The notes: a model not told the origin generated them from the sequence alone. DNA of 64,000 bases from Synechocystis sp. PCC 7338 (GCF_018282115.1 NZ_CP054306.1:310001-374000); one strand, 5' to 3'; shown: positions 18,086 to 27,451, numbered from the stretch's first letter. Made by a program: numbers and translations.

Positions 18086-18280
18086 TCATTCAACTTCATG
18101 CCCCGCCGAGGCGATCGCCGCCCGGATTAATTCCTCTGTCACCGCACTGGTGATGGTAACTTGCTTGCTGGCCACATCCACTTGCACCGTTGCTTGGGCA
18201 TCCTCATTTTGCACAGCTTTAGTGACGGCGGCGGCACAGGCTTCACAAACTATGGTGGGTACAGTTAGTTGAATGGTCAT
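18086..18280 (-). CDS. atx1: Atx1-like copper chaperone (HMA domain)
   Basis: 64 residues forming one heavy-metal-associated domain. The copper site is CEACAAAV (CxxC at residues 12-15) and the C-terminal loop carries His61 (SAGHEVE). In Synechocystis, Atx1 (Ssr2857) hands Cu(I) to the P-type ATPases CtaA and PacS for plastocyanin and cytochrome oxidase, and this His is a known metal-site residue. Size and motif match. It sits between the M23 peptidase and the epimerase gene, all on the minus strand. Confidence 0.92.
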   Translation of the reverse strand: MTIQLTVPTIVCEACAAAVTKAVQNEDAQATVQVDVASKQVTITSAVTEELIRAAIASAGHEVE

Positions 18281-18399
18281 AATTCAAAGTTATGGAAATT
18301 TGAATCAAGTATGGATTTAGTCAGGCTGGAGATAGCGGTCATTACCGAGAATCACTAGTAACGCTTCCTAGTTCCAGTGCAATGATAATGGACTCGGAA

Positions 18400-19407
18400 T
18401 TATTGCGGCTCAACATACCCCTGATCTTGAAACCAATGCACTGCATCGGCCAAGGCTTGTTTAATGGAGGACTGGGGCAGACCCAATTCCCGCGCCGCTT
18501 TACCAGCATCGTAATACATCTCTTGGGCAGACATTTTAACCCCGTCCATGGGCACCGACGGCGATCGCCCCAGGGGAGCAAGAACTTTTTCTTCCACCCA
18601 GGCCACCGCTAGGGGTAGCCAAAGGGGTACTGTATTTTTGGGGGCCGGTAATCCGGTAATGGTGGATAGGTGGGCCAAAATTCCCTGGAGACTGATATTT
18701 TCGTGTCCCAGAATATATCGATCGCCCCTGGCAAGAGCAGTTTTTCCCTTTTGCCAAGCTAGGAGATGCCCCGCCGCCACATCCCGCACGTCAATTAAAT
18801 TTAAACCAGTGTTAACGTAAGCTGGCATTTGTCGCCGCAGAAACCGCAAAATTATTTCCCCCGTGGGGGTAGGTTTAATATCCCAGGGGCCAATGGGGGT
18901 GCTGGGGTTAACAATGACAATATCCTGTCCCTGCTGGGCCGCCGCCAACGCCTCCTGTTCCGCCCAATATTTCGACTGTTTGTAAGCCCCAATTAATTTT
19001 TCCACCGGACTTTGATAGGTTTCGTCGGCGCTTTCTCCTGTTTCTTTAACTCCGATCGCCGCTACGGAACTGGTGTAGACAGTGCGCTCAATGCCTGCCT
19101 TCTGGGCACAGGCAATGATATTTCTGGTGCCTAACACATTGCTGTGATAAAGAGCCTCCCGGTCTTTTTGCCAAAGGGAATAGTGGGCGGCCACATGGAA
19201 TAGGCCCCGACAGCCCTGCATTTGTCGATGGAGATCAGTATCATTCAAATCCCCCACCACCCAATCGATAGGTAAATTTTGTAAATTATCGGGACGACTG
19301 GAAGCCCGCACCAAAGCCCTTACTTGATAACCCTGGGCCAACAGATGCCGGACTAAATTGGCTCCAACAAAACCCGTGCCCCCAGTGACAAAAAAACAAT
19401 CCGCCAT
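18400..19407 (-). CDS. NAD-dependent epimerase/dehydratase (HpnA/dihydroflavonol reductase-like)
   Basis: 335 residues of the extended short-chain dehydrogenase family. It starts with the Rossmann motif TGGTGFVGANLVRHLL (GxxGxxG). The catalytic Tyr-Lys pair lies in GAYKQSKYWAE (YxxxK at about 142-146). The protein aligns by eye with the hopanoid-associated sugar epimerase (HpnA) and dihydroflavonol-4-reductase group. Annotated dihydroflavonol reductase activity is unlikely in a cyanobacterium; a sugar-nucleotide or hopanoid role is inferred. Matches PCC 6803 Slr1706 in my memory. Confidence 0.85.
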   Translation of the reverse strand: MADCFFVTGGTGFVGANLVRHLLAQGYQVRALVRASSRPDNLQNLPIDWVVGDLNDTDLHRQMQGCRGLFHVAAHYSLWQKDREALYHSNVLGTRNIIACAQKAGIERTVYTSSVAAIGVKETGESADETYQSPVEKLIGAYKQSKYWAEQEALAAAQQGQDIVIVNPSTPIGPWDIKPTPTGEIILRFLRRQMPAYVNTGLNLIDVRDVAAGHLLAWQKGKTALARGDRYILGHENISLQGILAHLSTITGLPAPKNTVPLWLPLAVAWVEEKVLAPLGRSPSVPMDGVKMSAQEMYYDAGKAARELGLPQSSIKQALADAVHWFQDQGYVEPQ

Positions 19408-19538
19408 AAGCTATCCAGTGACTGATCTGCCCATAATGCCATCAAACGTTAGCTTAAATTTCCCACTCCATTGATCGCCAAGACAACTTCTTACTATTTT
19501 TTCAACCCGCCCACTACGCAAAAATTGTCATTAAGCCA

Positions 19539-20405
19539 TCAAATAGCAATGGTTTTCCGCTGAGTTAAAGCCATGGCTATGCCTTTTTCCACATAGGCCG
19601 CTTCGCCAATAAAGACAGGATAAACCGTTGAAGCCCCCTGATAGGGAGTGACATTACCTCGGCGATGGTAAAACAATGGTGTGCCTGGTTTAATCGCCTG
19701 GTAATCCCGGATATGGGGCGCAATTTCCGCCACAATTTGCCCCTGGGCATCCCTGGGGTAGTCGATGGTTTCTATTTGTTGATAGACGGTGCAATTATCC
19801 ACCGAACTCACATTACCGGATGTCAATGCCTGGATATAGGCCAAAATCCTGCTTAAAGTCCTTTGGGTTTTGGCGATCGCCGCTTGGTCATAAACTCCCT
19901 GGGGCACGGGGCCAAACTCAATGGTTAAACCTAATTCACACAGGCCACGAATATAGGGCAAATCTTTTTGGGGAGCGTACTGCAACACCCGAATTTCCTC
20001 ATCCTGGGCGCTGAGGTGGGCCGCTAGGTTGAGGAGTAGAGGATGGGGACAGTTTAGGATTAAAGTGGTGCCCATAGCCGCAGTGGTAGTGTGCAAATCC
20101 ACAATAAAATCAATGCCCGCCAGGGAAATTTGATGGGCCAACTGCCGGGCCCGCAATTGCTCATAGCCCATCAGATAGGGGTTTTTGCGGTCTTGGGGCC
20201 GAAAACAACGGTTCAGATCCTGGTGAATATACCTACGATTAGCGGCGATCGCCCGGGGATTAGCCAAGAAATAATGACACTTCAATGCCGGAAAATACCG
20301 AGCAAAATCTTTCTGTTGCCACCGACGCACCACCTCCACCCCTGTTCGTTCATTACCATGCACCCCCCCCACAATGGCCAGGGAGCGAACTGCTGAATTT
20401 ATCAT
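19539..20405 (-). CDS. aspA: Aspartoacylase/AstE-like zinc carboxypeptidase
   Basis: 288 residues. The zinc site is [14 protein letters not shown] (HxxE, residues about 14-17), with a second ligand at [11 protein letters not shown] (His of DLHTT). NPRA, NRCFRP and [11 protein letters not shown] are family landmarks. Aspartoacylases hydrolyse N-acetyl-aspartate to acetate and aspartate; bacterial homologues may act on other N-acyl amino acids. It is divergent from the gene at 20643, with an 8-bp-arm palindrome in between. Confidence 0.87.
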   Translation of the reverse strand: MINSAVRSLAIVGGVHGNERTGVEVVRRWQQKDFARYFPALKCHYFLANPRAIAANRRYIHQDLNRCFRPQDRKNPYLMGYEQLRARQLAHQISLAGIDFIVDLHTTTAAMGTTLILNCPHPLLLNLAAHLSAQDEEIRVLQYAPQKDLPYIRGLCELGLTIEFGPVPQGVYDQAAIAKTQRTLSRILAYIQALTSGNVSSVDNCTVYQQIETIDYPRDAQGQIVAEIAPHIRDYQAIKPGTPLFYHRRGNVTPYQGASTVYPVFIGEAAYVEKGIAMALTQRKTIAI

Positions 20406-20476
20406 TCCCCACTTAGTCCTATAAAAACTTAAGATCCAATAAAATGTCCTTATATTGTAACTTTGACTACTGTTCT

Positions 20477-20498
20477 AAAACAACAATATCGTTGTTTT
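20477..20498. promoter_or_regulatory. Palindrome between divergent genes, possible operator
   Basis: AAAACAAC (20477-20484) and GTTGTTTT (20491-20498) are exact inverted arms around AATATC. The site lies in the 237-bp gap between two divergent genes, so it cannot be a simple terminator for either. It could be a repressor site or a structured leader. No protein can be assigned. Confidence 0.35.
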
Positions 20499-20642
20499 TA
20501 TCTATTTTTTAACAGTTTTTAACTCACCCTCCGCTGACCAAGCCAAATGTCGGCAATTATAGTGTGGATTTTTTGTAATATTTCCTTAGGTCACTGCCAG
20601 AATTAGGGACAATGGAGTTGCACCAAACAGGAGAAAAACACC

Positions 20643-21086
20643 TTGGCCCACACTTTCCTATTGGAGCCAGGCCGATGGCATCTAGCGGGCTTTTGGCTGG
20701 AGCGCGATCAACCCCCCCTAGAAATCAAGGGAGGTGCCCTCATAGCCTGGAATCAAGAAGATTGGTTTACTATGGTGACTAAGTTTAGCTTTCCCAGCGG
20801 TGGCCACCAAGATATATCCTGTCAATATCGGGGTCGCCTCAACGGTGGAGAGTCCCAATACACTTACGTTTTACAACACAGTCAACTAGGTAGGGTAGAA
20901 GGGGAAGGCTGGATCTCCAACCATGCCATTGTTCAGCGCTATTGGGTTCTAGGCGATCGTCAGCGGCAGAGTGGCTTTGAAACCTTTTACCGCTTCAGTG
21001 ATCACCGTTATTATTTAGCTAGTGGAATGCTCACTGGCCACTACTTGACCAGTACAATGGAAGCCACCCTGGAAAGACAGGGCTGA
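20643..21086 (+). CDS. Conserved cyanobacterial protein upstream of spkA
   Basis: 147 residues from TTG 20643, preceded by AGGAG at about 20630; no upstream ATG fits. It is rich in aromatic residues and beta-strand-like segments (EPGRWHLAGFWLERDQPP, QRYWVLGDRQRQSGFETFYR), reminiscent of a lipocalin-like or DUF3598-like barrel, though I cannot confirm this. No signal peptide. It ends 73 bp before spkA on the same strand, so co-transcription is likely; it appears to match PCC 6803 Sll1573. Confidence 0.75.
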   Translation: MAHTFLLEPGRWHLAGFWLERDQPPLEIKGGALIAWNQEDWFTMVTKFSFPSGGHQDISCQYRGRLNGGESQYTYVLQHSQLGRVEGEGWISNHAIVQRYWVLGDRQRQSGFETFYRFSDHRYYLASGMLTGHYLTSTMEATLERQG

Positions 21087-21158
21087 GGCTAGAGAACCAT
21101 ACTGATCGCTTGTTGTTCGAAAATTAACATCACCGCTCGTCGCTGAGATATTTGCGCT

Positions 21159-22724
21159 ATGACCCCTGACTCCCGTCACCGCCGCTTATTGGCCAATCGC
21201 TATCAACTGGTTGAGTTGGTGGGCAGTGGGGCCATGGGCCAAGTTTACCGAGCGGAAGATAAGCTCCTTGGGGGAGTAACCGTCGCAGTCAAATTCCTTT
21301 CCCAAGCCCTGCTCAACCCCCGCATGAAGGAACGGTTTGAACGGGAAGCTACTATTTCAGCCCTATTGGGGGAAAAGAGTATCCACATTGTGCGTGTGCG
21401 GGATTACGGCCTGGACGAAAAGGAGATCCCTTTCTATGTCATGGAGTACCTCCAGGGGGAAAATATCAGTGACGTAATTAAATACCGACCCCTCAAGGTG
21501 GAACGCTTTTTAAAAGTAGCTAGGCAAATTTGCTTTGGCCTGGATTGTGCCCATAAGGGAATTATTTACCAAGGGGAAGCCTGCCCCGTTGTCCACCGGG
21601 ATATTAAACCCAGTAACGTACTCTTGGTGGAGGACCCGGCCCTGGGAGAACTGGTTAAAATTCTCGATTTTGGTATTGCCAAACTAGTACAGGCAGCGGA
21701 GGAATCGAAAACCCAGGCCTTCATGGGTACCCTCGCCTATTGTTCCCCAGAGCAAATGGAAGGCAAGGAATTGGACAGTCGTTCAGACATCTATAGTCTG
21801 GGGGTGATGATGTACGAAATGCTAACGGGGGAAATGCCCCTGTTCCCCGACAATTCTTCCTTTGGGGGTTGGTACGAAGCCCATCACCACACTAAGCCCC
21901 ATCCTTTCTCCGCCCGTTATAAAATTCCCGCTTCCCTCGAAGCCTTGGTGATGAACTGCCTGGCAAAAAGCCCCAAGGGTCGTCCCCAGTCAGTGGATGT
22001 GATTATCCGGGCGATCGATGCCATTGAAACAGAAATTAAAGCTCCCCCCATTTCCGATACAGAGAAAACCCAGATTGCGCCCCATTTACTCAACAGTGAC
22101 ATGGAAGCAACGGTGGTAGCTCAACGGGGCCCAGGGACGGCCCCAGAAAAACGGTTGCCGCCGGTAAGTGAACTCTATAAACAATTGGACTGGCCCTCCG
22201 ACAAACCAAAACAGAAAATTGTTTTTCCCTATGTGCTCAACGCGGCGGAAGGAAAATTAGCTAGTTTGTGGGTGATGTTGAACCAAGAGGATATCCTCAC
22301 CCGTATGTCTAGCATCCGCTACAACCAATTTTTGTTGATGACGTCCCCCCATCCCATGGTGCTCTGGATTACGGTGCTCTACCATCGGGAATATGGGCCT
22401 CGTTGGTTGCCTTGTTATCTAGATTTAAAGACTAAATCGGGCCAAAGTTTTGCCCAAATGTTGGGGGAATCCGGCACCTACTGGTTGCTGTTTTTTGCCT
22501 TGGAAAATCCTACTCGCTGTCAGCATATGTTGACCGCCACCGTTGCTCCTAATCAGTGTAAGCTGCTCAAGGAGTGGGCCCAGTCTAGTCAATCCTTGCC
22601 CGGTGGTAAACCCCAGGTAACTAAACGCTTACTCAAACAGGAGTTGGACCGGCTTAAACCTAAAATTGAGGCGAAATTGTCCCAGGTTAAGCCATCCTTC
22701 AATAAGGAAGTGTCGGGATTGTAG
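21159..22724 (+). CDS. spkA: Ser/Thr protein kinase SpkA-type, intact
   Basis: 521 residues in one open frame. Kinase domain about 15-285: glycine loop GSGAMGQVYRAED, catalytic Lys in VAVKFL, HRDIKPSNVLL, DFGIAK, activation-loop end GTLAYCSPEQMEG. The C-terminal about 230 residues are specific (PYVLNAAEGKLASLWVMLNQ) with no further domain I can name and no membrane helix. SpkA is required for motility and pilus-related gene expression in PCC 6803, where the glucose-tolerant Kazusa strain carries a frameshift splitting it into sll1574/sll1575. Here the frame is unbroken. Confidence 0.85.
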   Translation: MTPDSRHRRLLANRYQLVELVGSGAMGQVYRAEDKLLGGVTVAVKFLSQALLNPRMKERFEREATISALLGEKSIHIVRVRDYGLDEKEIPFYVMEYLQGENISDVIKYRPLKVERFLKVARQICFGLDCAHKGIIYQGEACPVVHRDIKPSNVLLVEDPALGELVKILDFGIAKLVQAAEESKTQAFMGTLAYCSPEQMEGKELDSRSDIYSLGVMMYEMLTGEMPLFPDNSSFGGWYEAHHHTKPHPFSARYKIPASLEALVMNCLAKSPKGRPQSVDVIIRAIDAIETEIKAPPISDTEKTQIAPHLLNSDMEATVVAQRGPGTAPEKRLPPVSELYKQLDWPSDKPKQKIVFPYVLNAAEGKLASLWVMLNQEDILTRMSSIRYNQFLLMTSPHPMVLWITVLYHREYGPRWLPCYLDLKTKSGQSFAQMLGESGTYWLLFFALENPTRCQHMLTATVAPNQCKLLKEWAQSSQSLPGGKPQVTKRLLKQELDRLKPKIEAKLSQVKPSFNKEVSGL

Positions 22725-22902
22725 GGCGATCACCAAAATTCTCCAAGGACGAGAATGGGACGGACTGAATCCCTCAAACCCTTTTCTTCTAGATGATAAC
22801 GAGAGCCCAGGTCTCCTATGGCCAATGTCATACACAAACACAGGAAAACTGGGCGGGATCTGATTTACTTAGTTGACCAAAAACAATTCGGGCGCAAAAG
22901 CA

Positions 22903-23103
22903 CTAATCATAATAATCTTGGCTAGAAACATTACCGATCGCCGCTTCATCTTGATTGATGCAACTGCTGTTGCGGGCAAAATTGCAGACCCTGGCCCAGA
23001 GCCGGGCCCTCGTTCCCGCTGGCCCAGAAGAAAAAACCACCTTAGAGCCATTTTCAATGGTGACGCCACATACAGGACAGGTTTCTGCGGGGAAAACACT
23101 CAT
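22903..23103 (-). CDS. Small Cys-rich protein (CPVC motif)
   Basis: 66 residues, ATG with TAGGA seven bases upstream. It begins ETCPVCGVTIENGSKVVFSS and has later cysteines in RVCNFARNSSCINQD, giving a plausible zinc-ribbon of two Cys pairs (CxxC and Cx7C). Many cyanobacteria carry such a protein, but no function is known to me. A long overlapping frame on the same strand looks like a shadow. Orientation is opposite to spkA. Confidence 0.7.
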   Translation of the reverse strand: MSVFPAETCPVCGVTIENGSKVVFSSGPAGTRARLWARVCNFARNSSCINQDEAAIGNVSSQDYYD

Positions 23104-23282
23104 GAGTATTTATTCCTAGTGAATGAATTAGAAGCTACGTTAGGAGATTTAACCAGAGTAGACCGTCACAAATGTTACTGTTTACCCGATTAATTTTAAG
23201 AAAATTTAAGTTATATTGACAAAAATGTCACTTTATATTTCAAAAGTGACAATCCATACGAGGTTATCTGGTTTGGCGCTGT

Positions 23283-24110
23283 CTACCAACTAGCACTGCG
23301 CCAGTTGCCGTTGTTGTTGTTAGTGGGCACCGTTTGTCCTTGGCCATTGCCGATGCGGAGGGGCGATTGCAACATCAGGGTCAAATCTCGGCTGGAAACG
23401 GTTAACAACTCCTCTGTGCCACCGCCAACAATGCCCGCAGTGGGTAAACCCCAACCGGCCAGGGCCCCCGCTGCCGCTCCCCCCAACACTTCCAGGGGCG
23501 TAATGCGACGATCACCAGTGGTGCCGGAAATGATCGTTGCCGTGCCAGCCCCAGCCAAGGTTCCCATAATCACATCAGAAGCACTCGCCCCCTTATTGAC
23601 CGTTTGAAAACCTACTAATTCGCGGGAACGGGCATTGATGGGAATATACTCACCGGTATTGAGCACCAACTGTTGGGCCATAAATTGCATTGCATTGCCA
23701 TTGGCGATCGGGCGGAACTGGCCAATAATTTCACTACCAGCGGGAATAACCGTAACACCGTCGGATTGACGGAGAGCCGTTGTGGTGCGGAGACTGACCG
23801 CCCTCGTTTCTCCCCTTTTTAAAGTGATCTGTCCTTGGTCAACCGCCACAGGAATCATCGTTTGGGCCGGCACTTCCACATTGTAAAGTTGGCCGATGTT
23901 ATAGCCAGAACGAGGAGCGTAGGGATAGGGGTTATTCTCATTCCATCGCTTGGAATTTTGAGCGGCATTGCCACGGTTAGGACGGGGACGGGCTTCCACC
24001 GGACTAGCGAAACTAGTAACCAATCCCCCCATTAATAAAGCAGTGGTCAACAAAGCAGTGGAGCGACGGGCTTGCCAGTGCAGCTTAGGGAACGAAAAAC
24101 TATTAAACAT
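23283..24110 (-). CDS. Secreted protein, possibly stress-induced (Slr1704-like)
   Basis: 275 residues. A signal peptide covers about residues 1-41 (hydrophobic run, cleavage near PVEARP). The mature protein has a QGQITLKRGETRAVSL segment, a beta-rich middle and a Gly/Ala-rich stretch (about 185-235, GGAAAGALAGWGLP) that may form a membrane hairpin, as in glycine-zipper proteins. The start has a good ribosome site (GAGG about 10 bases before ATG). It resembles PCC 6803 Slr1704, which I recall as induced by salt or osmotic stress; that recollection is not shown by the sequence. Confidence 0.75.
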   Translation of the reverse strand: MFNSFSFPKLHWQARRSTALLTTALLMGGLVTSFASPVEARPRPNRGNAAQNSKRWNENNPYPYAPRSGYNIGQLYNVEVPAQTMIPVAVDQGQITLKRGETRAVSLRTTTALRQSDGVTVIPAGSEIIGQFRPIANGNAMQFMAQQLVLNTGEYIPINARSRELVGFQTVNKGASASDVIMGTLAGAGTATIISGTTGDRRITPLEVLGGAAAGALAGWGLPTAGIVGGGTEELLTVSSRDLTLMLQSPLRIGNGQGQTVPTNNNNGNWRSASW

Positions 24111-24280
24111 CCTAATTTCCTCACCTGATTGCGGATATGGGTTGTGGGAAAATCTTTCCCCACTGCATCCAGATTAGGTAAAGGAAAAAGGAATGTCAGT
24201 CCCCGTTAACATGGAAGTGTTTAGCCAAACATTTACCAATCAAGTGGAAAAAAAGGGAGCTCTCCGCCCAGGCAAACCCA

Positions 24281-24499
24281 TCAACCACGCTTTTGTTTGA
24301 CCTGCCCAATCGATAGGCGGCGGACATAGGTCATTTTTCCCATACGGCTGGCCACAGAGCGAACAATTTCAGCCCTAGTTTCCTGGTCAACCGTCAGCTT
24401 GTCCGGTACAGAATTTAATGATTTTTCCAGGTTGGCAATTTTTCGCTTGAGGGCAAGGTCATCGGGCAGACTAAAACAATCAGCAGTACAATCAAACAT
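24281..24499 (-). CDS. Small hypothetical protein
   Basis: 72 residues, charged, mostly helical in appearance (residues 15-60), with two cysteines near the N-terminus (CTADCF) and a basic C-terminus. There is no clear ribosome site before the ATG. It shares strand and gap pattern with the secreted protein gene downstream (171 bp away). It is probably real because the composition is protein-like, but I do not recognise a family. Confidence 0.5.
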   Translation of the reverse strand: MFDCTADCFSLPDDLALKRKIANLEKSLNSVPDKLTVDQETRAEIVRSVASRMGKMTYVRRLSIGQVKQKRG

Positions 24500-25050
24500 G
24501 ATTAAAAAAAGACTTGAATGTCACTAACTACATCCAGTCTTTGCCATGGCCAGTTTTTCCACCAGAGAAACTATCACATTGACCAAGTGATTTAGGTCAC
24601 AGACAAACCCCAGGGCCGTTGCCTAGATTAAATCCCATGGAATAATTTGCTCTGGCGATCGGAGTGGAAACCCATCCAGGTCTTAGAAAAAGTAGAGTTA
24701 TGGCGGCGGTGGGGTTATTTAACCCATCAGTTAAGACAAATCAAACACTACTCCTACTTCATTGTAAAATAAACTTAACAAAGCTATTCCCTCCCACAGA
24801 AGCAAGTAACTGGGTATTAAGACAAGGGGAAAAGAAACCAAAAAAGCAAAGCCGATTCTGATTCCGTAGGCTGCGATCTTCTTTGTCTTGGCAGAAACTA
24901 AAAAACGAGAAAAGTTCGCACCGAACATCAATCACAGAATTTTAGCCCTAAAACATAAGCTGAACAGAAATTGTTGTCCTCTCTCCGCATCTAGGACAAC
25001 CTGAGAATCCCCTGCAACATTACTTAACAAAAAAGCAGGAATAAAATTAA
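24500..25050. other. Long gene-free stretch upstream of the cpc promoter
   Basis: About 550 bases without a convincing gene on either strand; the short open frames here have no codon bias, no ribosome site and no recognisable product. It is moderately AT-rich. In PCC 6803 the corresponding upstream region of cpcB is known to strengthen the very active cpc promoter, so transcription-factor sites are expected here, but I cannot point to individual ones. Confidence 0.5.
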
Positions 25051-25349
25051 CAAGATGTAACAGACATAAGCCCCATCAGCGTTGTATAAAGTTAACTGTG
25101 GGATTGCAAAAGCATTCAAGCCTAGGCGTTGAGCTGTTTGAGCATCCCGGTGGCCCTAATCGCTGCCTCCGTGTTCTCCCCTGGATTTATTTAGGTAAAA
25201 TCTCTCATAAATCCCTGGGTGGTTAACGAAAGTTCATGGAGATCAGTAACAATAACTCCAGGGTCATTACTTTGAACTCCCTCCGTTTGTCCGGGGGAAT
25301 TGTGTTTAAGAAAATCCCAACTCATAAAGTCAAGTAGGAGATTAATTCA
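25051..25349 (+). promoter_or_regulatory. cpc promoter and long 5' leader
   Basis: A good -10 hexamer, TATAAA, lies at 25085-25090, preceded at normal distance by a weak -35 region (about 25062-25068). Transcription would start near 25097, giving a leader of about 250 nt, which agrees with the long cpcB leader known in Synechocystis. The leader has an AGGAG ribosome site at about 25336-25340 and an ATG at 25350. The leader contains several imperfect inverted repeats, but no riboswitch class I recognise. Confidence 0.6.
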
Positions 25350-25868
25350 ATGTTCGACGTATTCACTCGGGTTGTTTCCCAAGCTGATGCTCGCGGCGAG
25401 TACCTGTCCGGTTCTCAAATTGATGCGTTAAGCGCCACCGTAGGCGAAGGTCTAAAGCGGATTGATGCTGTTAACCGTATGACCGGTAACGCTTCTGCTA
25501 TCGTTTCCAACGCTGCTCGTGCTTTATTTGCCGAACAGCCCCAACTCATCCAACCCGGTGGAAACGCTTACACTCACCGTCGGATGGCTGCCTGTCTTCG
25601 TGACATGGAAATCATTCTCCGCTATGTTACCTACGCAACCTTCACCGGTGACGCTTCCGTACTCGAAGATCGTTGCTTGAACGGTCTCCGTGAAACCTAT
25701 GTTGCCCTGGGTGTTCCCGGTGCTTCCGTAGCCGCTGGCGTTCAAAAAATGAAAGAAGCTGCTTTGGAAATCGTCAACGATCCCAACGGCATTACCCGTG
25801 GTGATTGCAGTGCCATCGTTGCTGAAGTAGCTGGTTACTTTGACCGTGCTGCCGCTGCCGTAGCCTAG
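25350..25868 (+). CDS. cpcB: C-phycocyanin beta subunit
   Basis: 172 residues, full length for CpcB. It forms the alpha-beta phycocyanin unit of phycobilisome rods. The two phycocyanobilin-binding cysteines are visible: [14 protein letters not shown] (Cys82 in standard numbering) and [13 protein letters not shown] (Cys153). The Asn that is methylated in the family is in the preceding AYTHRR/NA region. First gene of the five-gene operon, expressed from the long-leader promoter. A TTGGTT/AACCAA hairpin directly follows the stop. Confidence 0.98.
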   Translation: MFDVFTRVVSQADARGEYLSGSQIDALSATVGEGLKRIDAVNRMTGNASAIVSNAARALFAEQPQLIQPGGNAYTHRRMAACLRDMEIILRYVTYATFTGDASVLEDRCLNGLRETYVALGVPGASVAAGVQKMKEAALEIVNDPNGITRGDCSAIVAEVAGYFDRAAAAVA

Positions 25869-25869
25869 T

Positions 25870-25890
25870 TTGGTTATTTTAAAAAACCAA
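25870..25890 (+). promoter_or_regulatory. Hairpin in the cpcB-cpcA spacer
   Basis: TTGGTT (25870-25875) and AACCAA (25885-25890) can pair, with additional T/A pairs inside. It lies at the cpcB stop codon without a T-run after it. A likely role is mRNA stabilisation or ribosome spacing, which is inference. Confidence 0.35.
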
Positions 25891-25981
25891 CTTTACTCAG
25901 GTTTTATTACCAGAGAAAATCCAGCACATCGCTGACATATCTAGGAAAATTTTCACATTTTTAACGGGAGATACCTGAACA

Positions 25982-26470
25982 ATGAAAACCCCTTTAACCG
26001 AAGCCGTTGCTATCGCTGACTCTCAAGGTCGCTTCCTGAGCAGTACCGAATTACAGGTTGCCTTTGGTCGTCTTCGTCAAGCCAACTCCGGCCTCCAAGC
26101 CGCTAAAGCTCTGAGCGACAACGCCAAGAACCTCGTTAACGGCGCTGCCCAAGCTGTTTATAACAAATTCCCTTATACCACCCAAACCCAAGGCAACAAC
26201 TTTGCTGCGGATCAACGCGGTAAAGACAAGTGTGCCCGGGACATCGGCTACTACCTCCGCATCGTTACCTACTGCTTGATTGCTGGTGGTACCGGTCCTT
26301 TGGATGAGTACTTAATCGCCGGTTTGGATGAAATCAACCGCACCTTCGACCTCTCCCCCAGCTGGTATGTTGAAGCTCTTAAGTACATCAAGGCTAATCA
26401 TGGCTTGAGTGGCGATGCCCGTGACGAAGCCAATTCCTACCTCGATTACGCTATCAATGCTCTAAGCTAG
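25982..26470 (+). CDS. cpcA: C-phycocyanin alpha subunit
   Basis: 162 residues, standard CpcA length. Binds one phycocyanobilin through the Cys in [16 protein letters not shown] (Cys84). It pairs with CpcB to build phycocyanin discs. The start ATG follows GGGAG at about 25965. It lies 113 bp after cpcB; the next spacer carries a long hairpin. The lyase genes cpcE/cpcF, which attach the chromophore, are not in this window. Confidence 0.98.
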   Translation: MKTPLTEAVAIADSQGRFLSSTELQVAFGRLRQANSGLQAAKALSDNAKNLVNGAAQAVYNKFPYTTQTQGNNFAADQRGKDKCARDIGYYLRIVTYCLIAGGTGPLDEYLIAGLDEINRTFDLSPSWYVEALKYIKANHGLSGDARDEANSYLDYAINALS

Positions 26471-26491
26471 TCAGTTTTCAATTCTAGCTGG

Positions 26492-26546
26492 CCTGGAAGG
26501 GTGGGGAAGTGTTAACAACTGGTTGACAATATTCCGCTTTTCCAGG
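26492..26546 (+). promoter_or_regulatory. Intercistronic hairpin after cpcA
   Basis: CCTGGAA (26492-26498) pairs exactly with TTCCAGG (26540-26546), with flanking pairs extending the stem around a roughly 40-nt loop. There is no T-run. It lies between the abundant cpcBA message and the linker genes, so it may mark a 3' end or processing site that keeps cpcBA in excess over cpcC. This is inference; the stem itself is visible. Confidence 0.45.
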
Positions 26547-26584
26547 TCTTGTCGTATTTATTGACACTCACCTAGGAGAACAAA

Positions 26585-27406
26585 ATGACTAGTTTAGTTT
26601 CAGCCCAGCGCTTGGGCATTGTGGCGGTAGATGAAACTGTTCCCCTTGAGCTTCGTTCCCGCAGCACAGAGGAAGAGGTGAATGCCGTGATCTTGGCGGT
26701 TTACCGTCAAGTTTTGGGCAACGACCATATTATGTCCCAGGAACGATTGACCAGTGCAGAGTCTTTGCTCCGGGGCAGGGAAATTTCAGTAAGGGATTTA
26801 GTCCGAGCTGTTGCTCTGTCGGAAGTGTACCGGCAGAAGTTTTTCCATTCCAACCCACAAACCCGTTTCATTGAGCTTAATTATAAGCATTTATTGGGAC
26901 GGGCTCCCTATGATCAGTCGGAGATTGCTTTCCACGCTGATCTCTATCACCAGGGAGGCTATGAGGCGGAGATCAATTCCTATATTGATTCCCCGGAATA
27001 CACGGAAAGCTTTGGAGATTGGATTGTTCCCTATTTCCGCGGTTTTTCGACCCAACGAAACCAAAAAACCGTTGGTTTCAGCCGCTCTTTCCAGGTGTAT
27101 CGGGGCTACGCCACTAGCGATCGTTCCCAGGGGAATGGTTCCCGTTCTCGATTGACGCGGGAGCTGGCTCGCAATACGGCTTCTCCGGTGTATTCCGGTT
27201 CGGCGGCCGAGAGCTTGCGGGGTGCTTCAGCGGGTAGTCGCAACCAAATGTATCGTTTGCAGGTGATTCAAGGGGCGGCCCCTGGTCGTGGTACCCGAGT
27301 GCGCCGAGGTAAAGCGGAGTATCTAGTTTCCTACGATAATTTGTCTGCCAAGTTGCAACAGATTAATCGCCAAGGAGATACGGTCACAATGATTTCCCTT
27401 GCCTAG
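26585..27406 (+). CDS. cpcC2: Phycocyanin rod linker (CpcC2)
   Basis: 273 residues. N-terminal phycobilisome linker domain (about 15-150; [38 protein letters not shown]) and C-terminal CpcD-like domain (about 215-270; [15 protein letters not shown]). It joins phycocyanin hexamers in the rod, distal to the core. The ATG follows TAGGAG at about 26574. It is about 60 percent alike by eye to the next gene, cpcC1, and shorter in the region between the domains. PCC 6803 order is cpcC2 then cpcC1, which I follow here. Confidence 0.93.
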   Translation: MTSLVSAQRLGIVAVDETVPLELRSRSTEEEVNAVILAVYRQVLGNDHIMSQERLTSAESLLRGREISVRDLVRAVALSEVYRQKFFHSNPQTRFIELNYKHLLGRAPYDQSEIAFHADLYHQGGYEAEINSYIDSPEYTESFGDWIVPYFRGFSTQRNQKTVGFSRSFQVYRGYATSDRSQGNGSRSRLTRELARNTASPVYSGSAAESLRGASAGSRNQMYRLQVIQGAAPGRGTRVRRGKAEYLVSYDNLSAKLQQINRQGDTVTMISLA

Positions 27407-27451
27407 AATCAGGATTTTTTGTCAACCTAGTTAGTAAAAGGAGATTATTTA

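Noticed and set aside
22869-23099. 76-residue frame overlapping the small Cys-rich gene
   Set aside because: The 66-residue frame at 22903-23103 has a ribosome site and the CPVC motif; the longer one has neither.
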